From NCBI RefSeq assembly GCF_900099705.1, contig NZ_LT629695.1, positions 3,336,079 through 3,400,078 of the forward strand: a stretch of 64,000 nucleotides of DNA. The letters are read 5' to 3'. Shown piece after piece: positions 63,728 through 64,000 of the stretch. The stretch is from Agrococcus jejuensis (GTDB taxonomy: Bacteria > Actinomycetota > Actinomycetes > Actinomycetales > Microbacteriaceae). The translations under genes were made by a program, and so were the position numbers. Each line of letters opens with the position of its first letter. Positions within the stretch are counted from its first letter, which is position 1. The notes under the pieces were generated by a model that saw nothing but the letters and a program-made list of their open reading frames with translations, was not told the DNA's origin and ran no database searches.

Positions 63728-64000
63728 GATCCCCCTCGTCCTTCGTCCTCCACCGTATCGGTTCTCAGGGAGGTGAAGACCTGCTCGGCGAGCCCCGGAC
63801 CGAAGCCCTGCACCTCGGCGATCTGCTCGGGCGAGGCTGCACGGACCCGCTTCGCGGAGCCGAAGTGCTTGAGCAGCCTGCGCACGCGCTCCTCCCCCAG
63901 GCCCGGGATCGCCGAGAGCTCGCTCTGGATCGCGCTCGAGCGCTGCTGGCGCTGGAACGTGATGGCGAAGCGGTGCGCCTCGTCGCGCAGGCGCTGCACG
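63724..64000 (-). CDS. uvrC: UvrC, excinuclease subunit C (C-terminal end only)
   Basis: The visible 90 C-terminal residues carry [73 protein letters not shown], the end of the UvrC RNase H-like domain followed by the tandem helix-hairpin-helix. UvrC makes both incisions in nucleotide excision repair. The rest lies beyond the window edge. The stop overlaps rapZ (GTGA), the conserved uvrC-rapZ order. Confidence 0.93.
   Translation of the reverse strand, partial: VQRLRDEAHRFAITFQRQQRSSAIQSELSAIPGLGEERVRRLLKHFGSAKRVRAASPEQIAEVQGFGPGLAEQVFTSLRTDTVEDEGRGGS

Overview
The window is chromosomal DNA of a high-GC actinobacterium. RbpA, WhiA, PafB/PafC, mycothiol ligase MshC, OpcA, a GlgM-type glycogen synthase divergent from glgC, many GTG starts and TANNNT -10 boxes 6-7 nt from start codons all point to Actinobacteria. 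The gene set and order best fit Micrococcales, probably Microbacteriaceae; the genus is not resolved. There is no sign of phage, plasmid, IS element or CRISPR.

Layout. 0-5.2 kb (minus): HAD phosphatase, tRNA m1A methyltransferase, FKBP lipoprotein, pafB, pafC, tatA and tatC, mostly with 1-4 nt overlaps. 5.3-7.3 kb (plus): PAC2 protein and an APH-fold kinase. 7.3-10.6 kb (minus): M20 peptidase, uppP, mshC. 10.8 kb: tRNA-Leu(GAG). 10.9-20.8 kb: short units including a PNPOx-like protein, PspC protein, dinB, SGNH hydrolase, DD-peptidase, TrmH, sirtuin, glycosyltransferase, hydrolase, exonuclease and a P-loop kinase. 20.9-25.3 kb: rpmE type B, an ABC ATPase, glgM and glgC, serB. 25.3-25.7 kb: a repeat-rich gene-free stretch with a 51-bp-arm inverted repeat. 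25.7-29.7 kb: a BenE transporter with an odd start, fabG, DUF3099, a Cys/His-rich small protein, SURF1 and a TRIC channel. 29.7-37.3 kb: ABC-F ATPase, a padR-MFS exporter unit with a perfect operator palindrome, then an ABC exporter and two-component system in one overlapping operon. 37.3-41.5 kb: pnuC, bioY, esterase, DEAD-box helicase. 42.1-46.2 kb: suf operon. 46.4-49.2 kb: heme A genes ctaA and ctaB around a Ppx/GppA gene. 49.3-57.4 kb: pentose-phosphate operon tkt-tal-pgi-zwf-opcA-pgl. 57.4-64 kb (minus): uvrC, rapZ, whiA, sodA, gap, pgk, tpiA, secG, rbpA.

How the parts fit together. Central carbon metabolism dominates the right half (pentose phosphate pathway, lower glycolysis, glycogen priming), with Fe-S assembly and cytochrome oxidase maturation (ctaA, ctaB, SURF1). 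The left half holds protein export (Tat), the PafBC DNA-damage regulator, mycothiol synthesis and cell-wall lipid recycling.

Most notable points. (1) Five reading-frame breaks fall in gap, whiA and rapZ within 2.6 kb of the right end, while no other gene is visibly broken; local sequence error is the likeliest cause. (2) The fabG stop codon lies in frame with benE, and conserved BenE-like residues lie upstream of the first usable benE start. (3) Thirteen genes have a TANNNT box placed for leaderless transcription. (4) Two conserved actinobacterial loci appear gapped: no Pup-proteasome genes between the tRNA methyltransferase and pafB, and no yvcK/cuvA between rapZ and whiA. I found no clear case of an undescribed multi-gene system; the padR-MFS unit and the ABC-two-component operon are the best accessory candidates.
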